DNA of 64,000 nucleotides. Source: Streptococcus vicugnae (GTDB lineage Bacteria; Bacillota; Bacilli; Lactobacillales; Streptococcaceae). The DNA lies in NCBI RefSeq assembly GCF_016461705.1, contig NZ_JAEMHW010000002.1, positions 248,001 to 312,000 on the forward strand, in the 5' to 3' direction. Of this stretch, positions 62,435 to 64,000 are shown one piece after another (positions within the stretch are counted from its first letter, which is position 1; each line of letters opens with the position of its first letter). The notes under the pieces are model-generated. The model made no database searches, had not been told where the DNA came from, and worked only from the letters and a program-made list of their open reading frames with translations. The translations under genes were made by a program, and so were the position numbers.

Positions 62435-62620
62435 TTACTTAGAAGATTTCTTATCTTCCTTAATAACTTCCACAACTGTATCAGTTTTGACTCCCTGCGA
62501 TTCAAGATTTTTAGATAGTTCTTTGAAACGTTGTTCAGTCACTTCAATAACTGCTCCTTTTGGGCGTAAAACTTTTGCTTGCCAGTCGTGGAAATCTTGC
62601 AACACTTTTAATTTAACCAT
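62435..62620 (-). CDS. Small phage protein, 61 residues
   Basis: This soluble 61-residue protein, with VLRPKGAVIEVTEQRFKELSKNL and a lysine-rich end, resembles short phage proteins found after the capsid gene in many streptococcal phages; its role is unknown. GGAGG six bases upstream supports the ATG. It overlaps the next upstream gene by eight bases. Confidence 0.75.
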   Translation of the reverse strand: MVKLKVLQDFHDWQAKVLRPKGAVIEVTEQRFKELSKNLESQGVKTDTVVEVIKEDKKSSK

Positions 62621-62804
62621 TTAGCACCTCCAAAAGTTCCTGCTTAGTTAGAGTGCTATAACCCTCAATACCACGTTGCTTAGCTAATTCTTTTAGCTCT
62701 TTAACGTTCAAATCTGACAAGCTATCAGCCTCTTCAACTTCCACAGCTTCTTCAACTTCCACAGTCTTTTTAGGTGGGTAATGGCGTCTTAGTAGCATTC
62801 CCAT
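62613..62804 (-). CDS. Small phage protein with HeH/LEM-like motif (63 residues)
   Basis: The C-terminal half (LNVKELKELAKQRGIEGYSTLTKQELLEVL) is a helix-extended loop-helix (Rho-N/SAP-like) motif that can bind nucleic acid. The N-terminus is basic (LLRRHYPPKK) and the linker is acidic with EEAVEVEEAD repeats. AAGGAG five bases upstream supports the start. Such small proteins beside the capsid gene are common and have no proven role. Confidence 0.78.
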   Translation of the reverse strand: MGMLLRRHYPPKKTVEVEEAVEVEEADSLSDLNVKELKELAKQRGIEGYSTLTKQELLEVLNG

Positions 62805-62813
62805 AAACGCTCC

Positions 62814-63662
62814 TTATTCTGATTCACCAAATTTGACGACTTTTGATTGGTCATATAGATAAACACCGTAGTGTTCATCACCAGTGATTACAGTTGTTTT
62901 CTTAATAATGTCGCGGTCTGTTTCAACAGCAATGTTACGTTTTAAATTAATAACAAATGCACCATATTTAGCTTCGTCGTCTGGGTCTGTTTCTTTAGCA
63001 GATACTTGCACAAGGAAACCTTTGCCTTGTTCTACTTTCTTAGAACGGACGATTTGAACTCCTCCAGCTTCACCAAATGTGCCAGCCACAACCATTTCAG
63101 CACCAAGTTCTGAACCTTTAATCCATTCTTTACCAATATTCGCTTTTAGTGAAATGGCATCTTTTGGATTGATGACAGCGACATAACGCACATCTTCTTC
63201 ATCTTCGAAAATTTGAAGTGCCTTGTCAATTGTTTCAAGTGTTGTTGGCGCTTCAGCAACGTGCTGTGTAGCTGTTTTAGCGATTTCCACAAGGTCATTA
63301 TCAATTTTGTTAGCAATAGCTAAACCAAGCTGATGAGTTGCTTGTCCGATAGGGTCACCAAGTCCAGATAAAACAGCTTCGTCGGTAATTTCATACCCTT
63401 TACCAGCTTTTTTGATAGTCATTGTTGTCTTTTTAGTTGTCAATTGGTCAAGTGGAATAGCTTCACCTTCAGCAACATCTGTGGCATCACCTGCATACTC
63501 GAAAGCTGGAACTGTCAGAGTGTCACCTGGTTGTCCTTCAAGCGCTGTTTCGACATAAGCAAGTGGTGTAAATTTTAATAGTTTTGGAAGTTTAGCAGAA
63601 ACCATATCCGCCATAACTTCTGGATTAATCATGTTTGCTAATTTAGTAGTTCCTGTTGGCAT
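62814..63662 (-). CDS. Phage major capsid protein (HK97 fold, N4-gp56-like family)
   Basis: This 282-residue capsid protein has an N-terminal segment TKLANMINPEVMADMVSAKL, an extended TLTVPAFEYAGDATDVAEGE, and a central GKGYEITDEAVLSGLGDP with the P-domain helix. YVAVINPKDA and the C-terminal beta strands fit the N4-gp56 group of HK97-fold proteins. AAAGGA ten bases upstream supports the start. There is no separate protease gene in view; the scaffold gene is adjacent. Confidence 0.9.
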   Translation of the reverse strand: MPTGTTKLANMINPEVMADMVSAKLPKLLKFTPLAYVETALEGQPGDTLTVPAFEYAGDATDVAEGEAIPLDQLTTKKTTMTIKKAGKGYEITDEAVLSGLGDPIGQATHQLGLAIANKIDNDLVEIAKTATQHVAEAPTTLETIDKALQIFEDEEDVRYVAVINPKDAISLKANIGKEWIKGSELGAEMVVAGTFGEAGGVQIVRSKKVEQGKGFLVQVSAKETDPDDEAKYGAFVINLKRNIAVETDRDIIKKTTVITGDEHYGVYLYDQSKVVKFGESE

Positions 63663-63669
63663 AGTTTAA

Positions 63670-64000
63670 TTATCCTTTCAGTTTGTTATATAGTTCGGGA
63701 TTACGTTCGAACAGCTCGTTACGGCTCTTGTAACCCATTTTGTCAAACTGTTCTTTGGTAATTTCAGCTGGCGCACTTGGTGCTTTTGGAATTGGTTTAC
63801 CACCCTTAATACGTTCTGAAACACCTTTTTGAACAGCTTCCTCCCAACTCTTTTGTAGTTGGTCAATTGATTCATGTACACTATCTGCGTCAGTCAAATT
63901 GACGTTGTTAACTAACTCAATTGGTAAGCCACGTTCGCTTAGAATAGATTTAGCTTCTGCTGTCAATTCGCGTTTGTTGATTTCTGCTTCACGGTCAGCT
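63670..64000 (-). CDS. Phage scaffold protein, 5' end cut by the window edge
   Basis: The frame is open from the right edge (visible start ADREAEINKRELTAEAK) to 63670, so the gene continues outside. The visible 110 codons are helical and charged (SVHESIDQLQKSWEEAVQK, PPAEITKEQFDKM-like C-terminal segment), typical of DUF4355 scaffolding proteins that guide capsid assembly. It lies seven bases before the capsid gene start. Confidence 0.8.
   Translation of the reverse strand, partial: ADREAEINKRELTAEAKSILSERGLPIELVNNVNLTDADSVHESIDQLQKSWEEAVQKGVSERIKGGKPIPKAPSAPAEITKEQFDKMGYKSRNELFERNPELYNKLKG

Larger units (their letters stand above)
48262..64000 (-). mobile_element. Siphovirus prophage, late region (right part beyond the window)
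   Basis: A continuous minus-strand block holds scaffold, capsid, head-tail connectors, tail genes, holins and endolysin in the canonical order of streptococcal siphoviruses. The lysis end abuts the chromosome at about 48.26-48.43 kb. Terminase, portal, replication, repressor and integrase genes must lie beyond 64000. No interrupted or degraded gene is seen here, so the late module looks intact. Confidence 0.9.

Overview
The window looks like the chromosome of a streptococcus with low GC content, most plausibly of the S. bovis/S. equinus group. That placement is inference. It rests on streptococcal gene orders (tdk-prfA-prmC-sua5-glyA-pvaA; relQ-nadK-rlu-pta facing CYTH-prs-cysteine desulfurase-rex), on a cytoplasmic alpha-amylase, and on a siphovirus prophage of the streptococcal type. 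I saw no tRNA, rRNA, CRISPR array or insertion sequence.

Positions 1-5.5 kb hold the 5' part of a pyruvate/acetoin dehydrogenase operon (E1alpha, E1beta, truncated E2), a TVP38-type membrane protein and an intracellular alpha-amylase whose promoter carries a MalR/CcpA-like palindrome. From 15.1 kb down to 5.5 kb on the minus strand runs a long probable operon: tdk, prfA, prmC, sua5, glyA, a nucleoid-associated protein, a PvaA-like lytic protein and a heterodimeric ABC exporter. From 15.2 to 17.5 kb are several very small genes, a tautomerase and apbE. Purine salvage follows: xpt-pbuX behind a guanine-type riboswitch, and guaC behind a leader that contains an intrinsic terminator but no riboswitch class I recognise.

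From 21 to 48 kb comes mostly core and metabolic content. It includes an ABC efflux pair, two 6-phospho-beta-glucosidases with cre-like sites, a HAD phosphatase, a PAS-like protein with an apparently leaderless transcript, the pta-rlu-nadK-relQ operon, CYTH, prs, a cysteine desulfurase with its DUF1831 partner, rex with a likely autoregulatory operator, and radC. After these lie an AI-2E family permease, two tandem histidine phosphatases, an AGCS symporter, the manganese exporter mntE, a polar amino-acid ABC transporter, PhnA, glmS with GntR-type operator boxes, and a signal-peptidase-like protein that has lost both catalytic residues.

From about 48.3 kb to the right edge is the late half of a prophage, all on the minus strand. 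Read in transcription order it runs scaffold (cut by the edge), major capsid, connectors, tail terminator, major tail protein, tail chaperones G and G-T (with a GGGTTTT slippery site in phase), tape measure, distal tail protein, a 1737-residue tail-tip protein, accessory proteins, two holins and a GH25 endolysin with an internal start. The phage-host junction lies between the lysin terminator and the signal-peptidase-like gene.
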